In this document: one piece after another, positions 1 through 8,679 of the stretch
Numbering within the stretch: the first letter of the stretch is position 1
Layout: the number at the start of each line of letters is the position of its first letter
From: Mesorhizobium sp. STM 4661
Lineage (GTDB): Bacteria > Pseudomonadota > Alphaproteobacteria > Rhizobiales > Rhizobiaceae
Assembly (NCBI RefSeq): GCF_000359125.1
Contig: NZ_CAAF010000014.1
Span: 40,830 to 104,829 of the forward strand
Length of the DNA stretch: 64,000 nucleotides
Direction: 5' to 3'
Notes under the pieces: model-generated
Told to the model about the DNA's origin: nothing
The model's database searches: none
What the model saw: the letters and a program-made list of their open reading frames with translations, nothing else
Made by a program: the position numbers and the translations under genes

Positions 1-1
1 T

Positions 2-652
2 CAACCGGGCGACCGTGCGCCCAACCTGATACTCGACGCCATTACCCAGGAAGGCAAGATCGCGCTTGACGACTTTCGCGGACAAAAACCGGTGCTGGTC
101 GGCCTGTTTCGAGGTCTGCATTGTGCGTTTTGCCGGCGCCATATCGCCGCCCAGGCGCGGCTTGATCCGGAGCTGCGCGAAAAGGGCGTGGAGAGCCTGA
201 CGGTGGTCAACACGCCGATCGAACGGGCGCGTCTCTACTTCCGCTACCACCCGATGCCGAATCTGCTTGCGGCTTCCGACCCTGAACGCGCTTCACATCG
301 TGCTTTTGGACTGCCCAATCTCGAATTCACCCAAAACGAGACGAACTGGCCGTACAAGGTCGCGATGGCAGTGGCACAGGATATGCGGGTCGACATGCCA
401 GGCGAGTTGCCCGGTCCGATGGATCCCATGACGGCCAGCGAAATCCTCAACAAGAAGGACAATTACGAAGTGACCGAAGCCGACGAGCAGATGATGGCAA
501 CGGGACACGGACAACTGGTCGGTCAGTTCCTGCTGGACCGGCAGGGGATCGTCCGCTGGAGCTTCACGGAGGTTCCAGAGGGTGGGCGATACATGTTTGG
601 GGCGCCAAGCCCGCAGGAGCTGATGTCAGCCGTGTCCCAAGTCGCCCAATAA
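2..652 (+). CDS. Peroxiredoxin-like (AhpC/TSA fold) protein, 5' end cut off
   Basis: The frame is open from the window edge, so the start lies upstream; 216 residues are visible. The opening GDRAPN stretch, the beta-strand PVLVGLF and a CAFC motif at visible residues 41-44 fit the thioredoxin-fold AhpC/TSA superfamily, in which the first Cys reduces peroxides or disulfides. The protein is longer than classic peroxiredoxins after the CXXC, and the C-terminal half (GQLVGQFLLDRQGIVRW) has the usual last strand of the fold. It ends 14 bp from the convergent multidomain gene. Substrate unknown; the redox fold is fairly sure, the reaction is not. Confidence 0.7.
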   Translation, partial: QPGDRAPNLILDAITQEGKIALDDFRGQKPVLVGLFRGLHCAFCRRHIAAQARLDPELREKGVESLTVVNTPIERARLYFRYHPMPNLLAASDPERASHRAFGLPNLEFTQNETNWPYKVAMAVAQDMRVDMPGELPGPMDPMTASEILNKKDNYEVTEADEQMMATGHGQLVGQFLLDRQGIVRWSFTEVPEGGRYMFGAPSPQELMSAVSQVAQ

Positions 653-666
653 TGACACTGACAAGT

Positions 667-3528
667 TCACCGCTCTTCGAGCACGGCCTCGACAATGGCA
701 ATAAAGTCATCGAGTGAGCGATCTCCGCGAATCTCGATGCGCGGAAGGTCGATGGGATCGCAGTCGAGGCCCGCCGGCCCGTGTCTGCCGCCGAAACCGA
801 TCCGATAGCCGCACTCCCTGGCCAGCCGGCCAAGCCGTCGGTCGGTGACAGAGAAGGGTGCGGCGAACGCCGTGGTTGGCCGACCGGTCCACCGCTCGAT
901 GAACATACGAGAGCGCAGGAGCTCGGCGGCCAGGTCAGAGCTCGACAGACCGTCGATCGCGCGATGCGTCGCCAGATGGCTTCCGAAGAACGCACCTTCG
1001 GCGGAGAGGCGTCGCACCGTCCCGGCGTCCATAAGCTGCGTCGGCGGACCGCTGTCGGCGTCCCACAGTGCACTTTCACCCACCAGGTCCGTCACCAGGA
1101 ACACTTCCGCGGTCAGGTCGTTCGCGCGCAAGATCGGCCAGGCATGGTCGGCAAAGTTCTGGAAGCCGTCATCGAAGGTGATGAGCACTGGGCGGCCAAC
1201 GAAAGGGTGACGGTTGGCGATGGACCCTTCCAGTTGCTCGGACCTGACAGCGTGAAAGCCATTGGCGCGCAGCCATGCCATCTGGCTGGCGAATGCGGCG
1301 GGTGTGAGCCGAAAACGGGTGAGCGCGGCCGGACCATCATCGGCGACGCTGTGATACATGAGGACAGGGATACGCCGCCGCCGCTCGCTACGTGCGACGT
1401 CGCGGCGCAAGGCCCTCGCCCCGCCCCAGACGATATTTCGCGCGACCCCGATTCCGACGGGCGCGCGGATTGGCATATGATCTATCATCGGTTCCGTCGC
1501 CACGTCGTCGGGTGACAGGCGGCGGAAGCGGTCTATGCGATAGAGCTCGGTCTGGATCGATTGCTCAAGCACGAGGCCTTCGGTCGCTGCCAGCGTCTCC
1601 GAGATCGCTTGTGCACCGAATGTGTTCCAGTCGAAGCCCGTCCTTTCAACATTGTCACGCAGCACGAATGCGTGTGCGCTGATGAAACTGCCGCCAGGTG
1701 CCAATGCCTCTGCGAATTTTTTGGCGATGCGCCGCAACTCGGCCAGATCATCCAGATAGTAGAGCACTTCCGAACAGAAGATCAGATCCATCTCGCCCGG
1801 CAGCGTGTCGGCAGAGAAATCCAGTACGCCGAATTCAATATTCGGCTGATCGCCGCATCGCGCGCGGGCCCGTTCGACGGCTATGGCGGAGATGTCGGTT
1901 GCGGTCAAATGGCCCACTCGCGGCGCCAGCTGCCGCGTGAAATGGCCCTCCGCGCAGGCCAGCTCAAGCGCCCGTCCGATGGGACCGGCAGGCAGAATTT
2001 CGAGCTGCCGCTGATATTTTTCCTGCTCATAGGACGAACCGTAGTTCCAGGGATCCTCGGTCGCGAAATAGCCATTCCAGAACGACGTGCGATCCTTGTC
2101 GTGCCTGGCCCGTGCTCGGCGCGGCGCCGCGGGAGGCTCCGCAGGTTCGGCGCTCGACCGAACCAGTTCCCGCGCTTCCTCGGCCAATTGGGCGAGTTTG
2201 CCGAAGTGACTGTCCGGATCGGACCGGCGTTCAAGCCGCTCAGGGGGCACGACATTCTGGATCAATTCAATCCAATGATCCCTTGTCACTGTCCCGAGTG
2301 CGCCGAACTGCACGACAGCCTCGATCCGGCCATCCATCATCAGGTTGGCATAGATTTGATCGATTCCTTGCGGAAGTTCGACCGTGGTCGGATTTCGAGC
2401 GTCGACGCGAATTCCAAGTGTCCGCGCCAGCCTGCGCGGCGCGGCAAGGTCGTCGACGTCGAGAAGCATTTGCTCAAGGCTATACTGGACGCGGCGAGCC
2501 GCTGCTGGATTGTCCCAGAGTTTGCTGAGTTCGGTGATCAATTCGGTTAGGGCGCCGCCGAACCTGTCCCACCCTGCAGCCAATTGCGCCGGCACCGACA
2601 GGCTTCCCACCAAAAGGCCATCGACGATCACCTTGGCGATCTCACGCGCCCATTTGCGTCCTGCCGGGAGCGCGCGCAAGGACTGCGGATCGATCGAGCG
2701 CGAGCCGCTGCCGCAATCCGACGCGGCGTTCCACAACGCGAACCACGCGAGTGCCTCGGAGGCGGTGCCGCCGTTCGCCTCGATCGCTCCATTGGCATGA
2801 GCCGATGCCGGGTGTTTGACCCTGGGATCAGGAGAAAAGCCACGGGCGATCACGATTTCCGCATCTGCCAGCATCTGCGTCGAATTGCGGGAGAGCGCGT
2901 TGGGGCTGATACGATAGAAAGCGAGCGGCTCGTCGACCATCACCCAATTTTTGCCCAGACGCGCGAGACGCTGCCACAGATCCCAGTCCTCGCAGGTGCG
3001 CAGCGACACATCGAAACCGCCCAACTCGACAATTGTCGCCCGGTCGACCAGCAGTGCGTGAGTGCGGATGGCACACCGGCGGGCGAATGTTTCGAAGGGC
3101 TGGGTCGCAACCTCCGTTGCGATGCTCGACGGGGTGACTTCGCCATCGGGCATCACGCGCCGGGAACCGCAATAGGCGGCCACTGCATCGGGAGCGGTTT
3201 TCAGTGTGGCCAGCATTTTCGCAAGGAAGCTGGCATCCACCCAATCGTCCGCATCCAGAAACATGAGCCAGTGGCCGCGCGCCGCCGAAATCCCGGTATT
3301 GCGCGCGCCGGCGGCGCTATACGCGCAAGAGCTCAACATCCGAAATCGGGCATCGCGCTCCACATAACCGGCGATGATCGCGGAGGTGCGGTCCGTGGAG
3401 GCGTCGTCGACGATGATCGCCTCCCAATCCACTATTTCCTGATCGAGAAGGCAATCGAGTGCGCGCGCCAGCGTTACCTCCGCGTTGTGCGCGGGAACCA
3501 CGATTGAAACCAAGGGATTGTGCGCCAC
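667..3528 (-). CDS. Trifunctional glycosyltransferase / SAM methyltransferase / polysaccharide deacetylase
   Basis: A 953-residue protein with three enzymatic parts. Residues 1-230 are a family 2 glycosyltransferase (VSIVVPAHN opening, DADDW at 92-96, the ED pair at 180-181). Residues about 250-470 are a linker of unknown fold. Residues 480-690 are a class I SAM methyltransferase resembling NodS (FWNGYFATEDPWNY entry, motif I ELACAEGHF around 522-530). Residues 718-953 are a NodB-type deacetylase (TFDDG at 784-788, SHLATH at 850-855). No signal peptide or membrane span is obvious, so it is probably cytoplasmic. It starts at GTG. The three activities together suggest synthesis of a modified surface glycan or oligosaccharide; the product is unknown. 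The domain calls are firm. Confidence 0.88.
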   Translation of the reverse strand: MAHNPLVSIVVPAHNAEVTLARALDCLLDQEIVDWEAIIVDDASTDRTSAIIAGYVERDARFRMLSSCAYSAAGARNTGISAARGHWLMFLDADDWVDASFLAKMLATLKTAPDAVAAYCGSRRVMPDGEVTPSSIATEVATQPFETFARRCAIRTHALLVDRATIVELGGFDVSLRTCEDWDLWQRLARLGKNWVMVDEPLAFYRISPNALSRNSTQMLADAEIVIARGFSPDPRVKHPASAHANGAIEANGGTASEALAWFALWNAASDCGSGSRSIDPQSLRALPAGRKWAREIAKVIVDGLLVGSLSVPAQLAAGWDRFGGALTELITELSKLWDNPAAARRVQYSLEQMLLDVDDLAAPRRLARTLGIRVDARNPTTVELPQGIDQIYANLMMDGRIEAVVQFGALGTVTRDHWIELIQNVVPPERLERRSDPDSHFGKLAQLAEEARELVRSSAEPAEPPAAPRRARARHDKDRTSFWNGYFATEDPWNYGSSYEQEKYQRQLEILPAGPIGRALELACAEGHFTRQLAPRVGHLTATDISAIAVERARARCGDQPNIEFGVLDFSADTLPGEMDLIFCSEVLYYLDDLAELRRIAKKFAEALAPGGSFISAHAFVLRDNVERTGFDWNTFGAQAISETLAATEGLVLEQSIQTELYRIDRFRRLSPDDVATEPMIDHMPIRAPVGIGVARNIVWGGARALRRDVARSERRRRIPVLMYHSVADDGPAALTRFRLTPAAFASQMAWLRANGFHAVRSEQLEGSIANRHPFVGRPVLITFDDGFQNFADHAWPILRANDLTAEVFLVTDLVGESALWDADSGPPTQLMDAGTVRRLSAEGAFFGSHLATHRAIDGLSSSDLAAELLRSRMFIERWTGRPTTAFAAPFSVTDRRLGRLARECGYRIGFGGRHGPAGLDCDPIDLPRIEIRGDRSLDDFIAIVEAVLEER

Positions 3529-3667
3529 GCCGTCTTACCCGCGCCTGGTTCGAAGGTGGACCAAGAGCCCCGAAACATAGCCGGCGATTTCCTGCCAAAG
3601 GGAACGGTCCTCAGGGACGCTGCGTTCAAACAGTCTTCCGCGAATTCTTCCGAGCCGCCGCGACGCC

Positions 3668-3860
3668 ACCATTTGGCTGCGGAGCGAGCTTGCTCCTGTC
3701 GTGCTGCCGATGTTGGAAGCCTGGCGCAGCATTCGCATCCGTGCCGCCGAGCTTGGGCGCCAGCTGTCGCCGATGCACGTCAAAGCCAAGCATCCCGCAT
3801 ACTCATGTCGATCCCCGGAATCGGCGCCATGACCACAAGCCGCGGTCCCTGGCACCGTAT
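3668..3860 (+). pseudogene. IS110-family transposase fragment (C-terminal part, frameshifted)
   Basis: One frame reads LRSELAPVVLPMLEAWRSI followed by a helical stretch; after a frame change near 3795 it continues as ILMSIPGIGAMTTS. The order (helix, then L-M-x-I-P-G-I-G-x-x-T) matches the C-terminal transposase_20 region of IS110 elements, where PGVG/PGIG is the conserved helix-hairpin-helix. There is no start, no DEDD catalytic domain and the reading frame is broken, so it is a dead remnant. No terminal repeats can be seen, as is usual for IS110. Confidence 0.55.
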
Positions 3861-4247
3861 GAATGCAATATCTATGGCAAACTGACTTCTTCTGCAATCT
3901 GGGGCGCAATAAATGCAAGCCCACTGAAGCTTTGGTGTGAATGACCGCAGCTATTGGGACTATTGCTCCCTTCCTATCGCCCGAAACGCCTCGATTCCGA
4001 GGTGCATTCTCGAACGGCCATTTCTCCGCGCGAAAGAAGACCTTCCTTCCCCCATTGGGCACGCATCGGAAGCTGATCGTCGCAGTATACAGCCGGGCGC
4101 GAGACAATATGTGCACCGCCAAACCAGCTAATTTAGATGTTTCTGATAAGTCTGCGCTACTTAATTGCGCTCCAGCAGCTATAGTCTGGCATTGTATTAA
4201 TCATTTCGATAGTAGATTGCGTCCGATGGCCTATTAGATTAACCAGT

Positions 4248-4263
4248 TGTGACTGCTATCACA
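4248..4263. promoter_or_regulatory. Perfect CRP-type palindrome TGTGA-N6-TCACA
   Basis: The 16-mer TGTGACTGCTATCACA matches the E. coli CRP consensus half-sites exactly, and the flanking T and A extend the symmetry to 18 bp. It lies 172 bp upstream of the first gene of an operon that ends with an adenylate cyclase. Rhizobial CRP-like regulators such as Clr prefer a somewhat different consensus, so the cognate regulator is an inference. Confidence 0.55.
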
Positions 4264-4435
4264 AAGAGGTGCGAGAGCGACACCAATCAGAACTCGTGCT
4301 TTTGTTGCTAGTCTAGGACACAAAAAAGGAACACACGAATCGGCTTAAGCCAAAAGGATTCCGGCTTGCGGGCTGGCTATTTGTCTGACATATTTCCCGT
4401 TTCCGAGTTTTGCACTGGGTAATAGGGGCATAAGG

Positions 4436-5095
4436 ATGGCGAAGGAATCTTCGAACGCCGCTTCTTCAGCAAATAAAGCGGATCTGATAAGTAATACAGA
4501 GGGAAACGGGCTGAACTTCATAGTGGGCCAGGCTCGCGAGAGCGGGGCCTCCGGCGACGCTGTAGGTGTCGACAAGATACGTGATCTGCTGTTCGGCAAC
4601 CAGATGCAGGACTATGACCGCCGTTTTTCCAAGCTTGAAGAACGCGTCTTGCAGCGCTTCAAGGATGTCGAATCCGAGGCCAAGCGCAATCTTGAAATGT
4701 ACGAGTCAAATGCAAAGAAGCAGGTCGATTCGCTTGCGGGGCAATTGCGGAACGAAAAAGACGCGCGAGCCGACGCCGACAAGGAGATTGACCGGAATCT
4801 TCGCGAGCAAAACCAGGCGCTTGAAAAGCAGGTGCGCGCATTGTCGGATCAATTGAGCGAGCTTGAGCGCGAAGTTGCGGACCGGATAAATCGAAACGAT
4901 CATTTGCTGCGTGAGGAAATCAAGCAAAAGAATGAAGGCGTTCAGATGCTGATCGAGAAAATGTTTTCCGATCTCAGCAACGTCAAGACCGACCGAAATC
5001 TTTTGGCTGGCCTGTTTGTCGAGGTTGCAAAATGTCTAAATCAGGATCCCGTCGGCAGCAAGAGCAACTCGGAGCGTAGTTGGAAAGTGAGTTGA
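4436..5095 (+). CDS. Coiled-coil protein, first gene of the GTPase/cyclase operon
   Basis: A 219-residue soluble protein without signal peptide or membrane span. Residues 1-45 are Ser/Ala-rich and probably disordered; KIRDLLFGNQMQDYDRRF around 47-64 is a compact motif before a long heptad-rich coiled coil (about 60-185); the C-terminal tail is short and polar. An AGGGG ribosome binding site sits 8 nt before the ATG. It is separated by 7 nt from the OmpA-like gene, so the two are almost certainly co-transcribed. Role unknown; a scaffold linking the cytoplasmic part of the OmpA-like protein to the GTPase or cyclase is a reasonable guess. Confidence 0.8.
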   Translation: MAKESSNAASSANKADLISNTEGNGLNFIVGQARESGASGDAVGVDKIRDLLFGNQMQDYDRRFSKLEERVLQRFKDVESEAKRNLEMYESNAKKQVDSLAGQLRNEKDARADADKEIDRNLREQNQALEKQVRALSDQLSELEREVADRINRNDHLLREEIKQKNEGVQMLIEKMFSDLSNVKTDRNLLAGLFVEVAKCLNQDPVGSKSNSERSWKVS

Positions 5096-5102
5096 TCGGA
5101 AC

Positions 5103-8100
5103 TTGACGTCGATCGTCGACCCAATCAGCCTTCCGCAAAGAGCAGCTTCGAACGATACAGAGATTGATCGCGAGGCTCTGGCTAGTCTTTTGGTCGAAAT
5201 TGCCCGGAACGTCGATCCGGACTATCGTGCGCGTTTCGACGGAGTTCCAACCGCCGATCCTCGCATGGAAACGCTGCGCCAGTTGCTGGTCGGCCGCGAA
5301 ATTTCCGAGCTTTCACGAGTTGCGCACCTGCTCGACGAACCTGAGCAGCTTGCGGCTGCAGTGGGGGGCGTTCTCCCCGATGCAGCCGCGCGTGCGTCTC
5401 ATGCGCAACTCGGCGAGGCCCTTGCGCCAGCTGTCGAGAGGGCTGTGCAACGGTCCATCCAGAAGAACCCGCGCACGCTGACGGATATATTGTACCCGGT
5501 GTTTCTGCCGGCTATTCGCAAGTCGATCGGCGAAAAGATCGACCAGACCTTTCAATCGCTGAATGAATCTTTAAGACATATATTTACCTGGCGTGGACTT
5601 AAGTGGAGATTTGAAGCTTGGAGAACGGGCGCAAGCTTTTCAGAAGTTGTTCTTAAGCATTCTCTTGTCTATCGTGTAGAACACGTCTTTCTCATTAACC
5701 GAAATTCCGGGCTTTTGATTACGCATGTAACTGCCGAAAACGCAACGAGCGAAGACCCTCAACTAATTTCTTCGATGCTTAGTGCAATTCAAGATTTCGT
5801 AAAGGACTCGTTTAACGAGAAAGAACAGAGCGGCCTGGACACTATCCGTTTCGGGGAGCTTCGTCTCTGGTCGGAAGTTGGACCGTTTGCGACCTTGGTT
5901 GCCGTGATCCGGGGAAATCCGCCAGAGGAATTACATGAAATAATTCGCGATGTATTGCTTCGCATCCATGATGAATCCTCACAGGCTTTAGAGCAGTTTG
6001 ACGGCGACAGTTCGCAGTTGGCCGGCGTAGAGACGCAGTTGCAGACCTGTGTTGAACTGAAGCAGGAGGAATCGAACCAGGGATTTCCGTGGCTGGTGGT
6101 GGCTGCAGTCCTGCTGGTTTTGATTCCGGCGGGCGGTTGGTTCCTTCTTTCCTGGCAATCCGGGCAGCGCTGGCAGGCCTATGTGTCACGACTGGGAACC
6201 CAGCCGGGCATCATCGTTGCCGAACAAAAAATGCGTGATGGCCAATTCTATATTGCCGGCCTGAGAGACCCGCTTGCCGCCGACCCGCAGTCGCTGTTGT
6301 CTGGAACGGAGGTCGATCCCGCCCGCGTTCATTCACGCTGGCAATTCTATCAGAGCCTTGAGCCGGAGTTCGTGTTGAAGCGGCTAACGGCGTCGCTGAC
6401 CCCGCCGGATTCAGTACGACTTTCGATCGTCAACGATCGCATCGTTGCCGAGGGTGAGGCTACCGACACGTGGATCAACCGGGCGCGGGCCGCCGCCCAA
6501 CAACTTTCGGCAGGCGGACCGGTATTCGACATCTCCAAGGTCCGTGATGTGAGCCCCGAAGCACGCGAGGCGGAGCGCTGGCAGGCCTATGTGTCGCGAC
6601 TGGAGACCCAGCCGGGCATCATCGTTGCCGAACAAAAGGTGCGCGATGGCCAATTCTATATTGCCGGCCTGAGAGACCCGCTTGCCGCCGACCCGCAGTC
6701 GCTGTTGTCCGGAACGCAGGTCGATCCCGCCCGCGTTCATTCACAGTGGCAATTCTATCAGAGCCTTGAGCCGGAGTTCGTGTTGAAGCGGCTGACGGCG
6801 TCGCTGACCCCGCCGAAATCGGTTCGGCTTTCGATCGTCAATGATCGCATCGTTGCCGAGGGTGAGGCTCCCGACACCTGGATAGATCGGGCGCGGGCCG
6901 CCGCCCAACAGCTTTCGGCAGGTGGACCGGCATTCGACATCTCCAAGGTTCGTGATGTGAGCCCCGAAGCACGCGCGGCGGAGCGCTGGCAGGCCTATGT
7001 GTCGCGACTGGGGAGCCAGCCGGGCATCATCGTTGCCGAACAAAAAATGCGCGATGGCCAATTCTATATTGCCGGCCTGAGAGACCCGCTTGCCGCCGAC
7101 CCGCAGGCTCTGCTGTCCGGAACGGGGGTTGATCTTGCCCGCGTTCATTCGCAGTGGCAATTCTATCAGAGCCTTGATCCGAAGTTCGTGGTGAAGCGGC
7201 TGACGGCGTCGCTGACCCCGCCGAAATCGGTTCGGCTTTCGATCGTCGAGGATCGCATCGTTGCCGAGGGTGAGGCTCCCGACACCTGGATAGATCGGGC
7301 GCGCGCAGCGGCCCGACAGCTTTCGGCAGGCGGACCGGAATTCGACATCTCCAAGGTCCGTGATGTGAGCCCCGAAGCACGCGCGGCGGAGCATTGGCAG
7401 CATTATGTGTCGCGACTTGAGGCCCAACCGGGAATCATCGTCGCCCAACAAACGGCGAGGGGCGGACATTTCTACATTTCCGGCCTGAGAGACCCGCTTG
7501 CCGCCGACCCGCAGGCTCTGCTGTCCGGAACGAAGGTTGATCCCGCCCGCGTTCATTCGCAGTGGCAATTCTATCAGAGCCTTGATCCGAAGTTCGTGGT
7601 GAAGCGGCTGACGGCGTCGCTGACCCCGCCGAAATCGGTTCAGCTTTCGATCGTCCAGGATCGCATCGTTGTCGTGGGTGAGGCTCCTGCCGCCTGGATC
7701 AACCGGGCGCGGGCCGCCGCTCAGCAGCTGTCCGCGGACGGAGTGGTTCTGGATGTCTCACAGCTGCGTGAGCTGAGCCTTGCGGAACTCAATAATTTGA
7801 GAGAGGCCATCCAGGCGACCGATATTCTCTTCTATTCCGGCAAGGTTGTGCCGGGACCAGAACAGACGCCGGTTCTCGACAGATTGGCGGATCAATTAAA
7901 GGAATTCGCCCAAAATGCCCGCAAGTCAGGCGTGACAGCTCGGTTCATGTTGACCGGCCATTCGGACGCCACGGGCCGTGAGACGTCCAACGCGTCGATC
8001 AGCGCCGCCCGCGCCGAGACAGTTCGTGCGCTTCTCAACAAGCGCGGCGTCGCTCCGGAATTGCTGCTGGTTCGGGGCGCGGGCACCTTTGAGCCGGCGG

Positions 8101-8168
8101 TGCCTGAAAATAGTCGAACTGGGAGCTCCGCCAATCGCCGGGTTTCGGTTACGGTAAACCTAGACTAG
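5103..8168 (+). CDS. Membrane-anchored OmpA-family protein with four tandem BON-like repeats
   Basis: A 1021-residue protein starting at TTG. Residues 1-327 form a cytoplasmic-type N-terminal region rich in acidic and leucine residues; 328-351 is a single transmembrane helix (FPWLVVAAVLLVLIPAGGWF). Residues 357-900 are four repeats of exactly 136 residues, each starting with W-Q-x-Y-V-S-R-L and containing a VRLSIVNDRIVAEGEAP-like stretch that resembles a BON domain. Residues about 915-1021 are an OmpA/MotB peptidoglycan-binding domain (TGHSDATG followed by RAETVRALL). The expected topology is N-in, with repeats and OmpA domain in the periplasm gripping the wall. It probably passes envelope information to the GTPase and cyclase encoded just downstream; that role is inference. 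Confidence 0.88.
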   Translation: MTSIVDPISLPQRAASNDTEIDREALASLLVEIARNVDPDYRARFDGVPTADPRMETLRQLLVGREISELSRVAHLLDEPEQLAAAVGGVLPDAAARASHAQLGEALAPAVERAVQRSIQKNPRTLTDILYPVFLPAIRKSIGEKIDQTFQSLNESLRHIFTWRGLKWRFEAWRTGASFSEVVLKHSLVYRVEHVFLINRNSGLLITHVTAENATSEDPQLISSMLSAIQDFVKDSFNEKEQSGLDTIRFGELRLWSEVGPFATLVAVIRGNPPEELHEIIRDVLLRIHDESSQALEQFDGDSSQLAGVETQLQTCVELKQEESNQGFPWLVVAAVLLVLIPAGGWFLLSWQSGQRWQAYVSRLGTQPGIIVAEQKMRDGQFYIAGLRDPLAADPQSLLSGTEVDPARVHSRWQFYQSLEPEFVLKRLTASLTPPDSVRLSIVNDRIVAEGEATDTWINRARAAAQQLSAGGPVFDISKVRDVSPEAREAERWQAYVSRLETQPGIIVAEQKVRDGQFYIAGLRDPLAADPQSLLSGTQVDPARVHSQWQFYQSLEPEFVLKRLTASLTPPKSVRLSIVNDRIVAEGEAPDTWIDRARAAAQQLSAGGPAFDISKVRDVSPEARAAERWQAYVSRLGSQPGIIVAEQKMRDGQFYIAGLRDPLAADPQALLSGTGVDLARVHSQWQFYQSLDPKFVVKRLTASLTPPKSVRLSIVEDRIVAEGEAPDTWIDRARAAARQLSAGGPEFDISKVRDVSPEARAAEHWQHYVSRLEAQPGIIVAQQTARGGHFYISGLRDPLAADPQALLSGTKVDPARVHSQWQFYQSLDPKFVVKRLTASLTPPKSVQLSIVQDRIVVVGEAPAAWINRARAAAQQLSADGVVLDVSQLRELSLAELNNLREAIQATDILFYSGKVVPGPEQTPVLDRLADQLKEFAQNARKSGVTARFMLTGHSDATGRETSNASISAARAETVRALLNKRGVAPELLLVRGAGTFEPAVPENSRTGSSANRRVSVTVNLD
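6171..7802 (+). repeat. Four tandem 408-bp coding repeats inside the OmpA-like gene
   Basis: Copies begin with the TGG codon at 6171, 6579, 6987 and 7395, a constant period of 408 bp (136 codons). Long stretches are identical at DNA level between copies 1-3, while copy 4 is the most diverged at both ends. The near identity points to recent duplication or gene conversion and makes the copy number liable to change by recombination. Confidence 0.95.
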
Positions 8169-8181
8169 TGCGGAGTCCGGG

Positions 8182-8676
8182 ATGTTGCAAAAAAAGATCT
8201 GCATGTTGGGCGGGTTCGCTGTCGGAAAGACGAGTCTGGTTCGCAGGTTTGTGCAAAGCATCTTTTCAGAAACCTACTTGACCACGGTGGGAGTGAAAAT
8301 CGACAAGAAGAGTGTCGCACTCCCGGACAAAACCGTGGATCTGATTTTGTGGGATTTGGCCGGCGAAGACGATATCGGCTCATTCCGCGTCAGCTATGTG
8401 CGAGGTGCGACCGGGCTCGTGCTTGTCGTCGATGGGACCCGCGCCGCTACTCTTGCCGTGGCGCTCACGCTGCGCGAGCGGGCCGAGGCCGAATTCGGCG
8501 CCATGCCGTTTGTATTGCTGTTCAACAAATCCGATCTGGCCGATCGTTGGGCAATATCGGATAGTGAGATTAACGAACTGAGGCAACTTGGATGGCAAAT
8601 CTATCTAACAAGCGCGCTTTCGGGTGAACATGTTGACGATGCATTTCGTCAGCTTGCTTCGATGGTCACCAAATAG
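8182..8676 (+). CDS. Ras/Rab-like small GTPase
   Basis: A 164-residue single-domain GTPase. Visible motifs: P-loop GGFAVGKT at 10-17, switch I Thr in TTVGVKID (34-41), Walker B/G3 WDLAGED at 57-63, G4 NKSD at 115-118 and G5 TSAL at 143-146. In eukaryotic Ras and Rab proteins the G3 motif is DTAGQE; here the catalytic Gln position is Glu62, so intrinsic hydrolysis may be slow or depend on a partner. There is no CAAX box or C-terminal cysteine. A CGGAG ribosome binding site precedes the ATG; the gene starts 13 nt after the OmpA-like gene and ends 3 nt before the cyclase. It is a plausible switch between envelope sensor and cyclase. Confidence 0.92.
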   Translation: MLQKKICMLGGFAVGKTSLVRRFVQSIFSETYLTTVGVKIDKKSVALPDKTVDLILWDLAGEDDIGSFRVSYVRGATGLVLVVDGTRAATLAVALTLRERAEAEFGAMPFVLLFNKSDLADRWAISDSEINELRQLGWQIYLTSALSGEHVDDAFRQLASMVTK

Positions 8677-8679
8677 ACC

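Larger units (their letters stand above)
3529..4435. other. 907-bp gap: IS110 remnant, then AT-rich control region
   Basis: No intact gene is supported here. The first half carries a decayed IS110-type transposase fragment. The second half (about 4120-4430) is clearly more AT-rich than the surrounding chromosome, contains a perfect TGTGA-N6-TCACA palindrome at 4248-4263 and leads into the coiled-coil gene, so it is the likely promoter region of the four-gene operon. Several open frames of 60-195 codons cross the gap on both strands but show no recognisable domain or ribosome binding site. Confidence 0.6.

Noticed and set aside
667..3528. A nod gene cluster or symbiosis island
   Set aside because: Only one fused protein resembles NodS and NodB; no nodA, nodC, nodD, nod box or fix/nif gene is present.
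3535..4122. A 195-codon minus-strand open frame in the gap before the coiled-coil gene
   Set aside because: It crosses the IS110 remnant and the AT-rich region, has biased Arg/Ser/Gly content without a recognisable domain, and lacks a ribosome binding site.
8182..8676. MglA-type polarity GTPase
   Set aside because: There is no MglB-like roadblock gene next to it and the G3 motif and neighbours differ; a generic Ras/Rab-like bacterial GTPase fits better.
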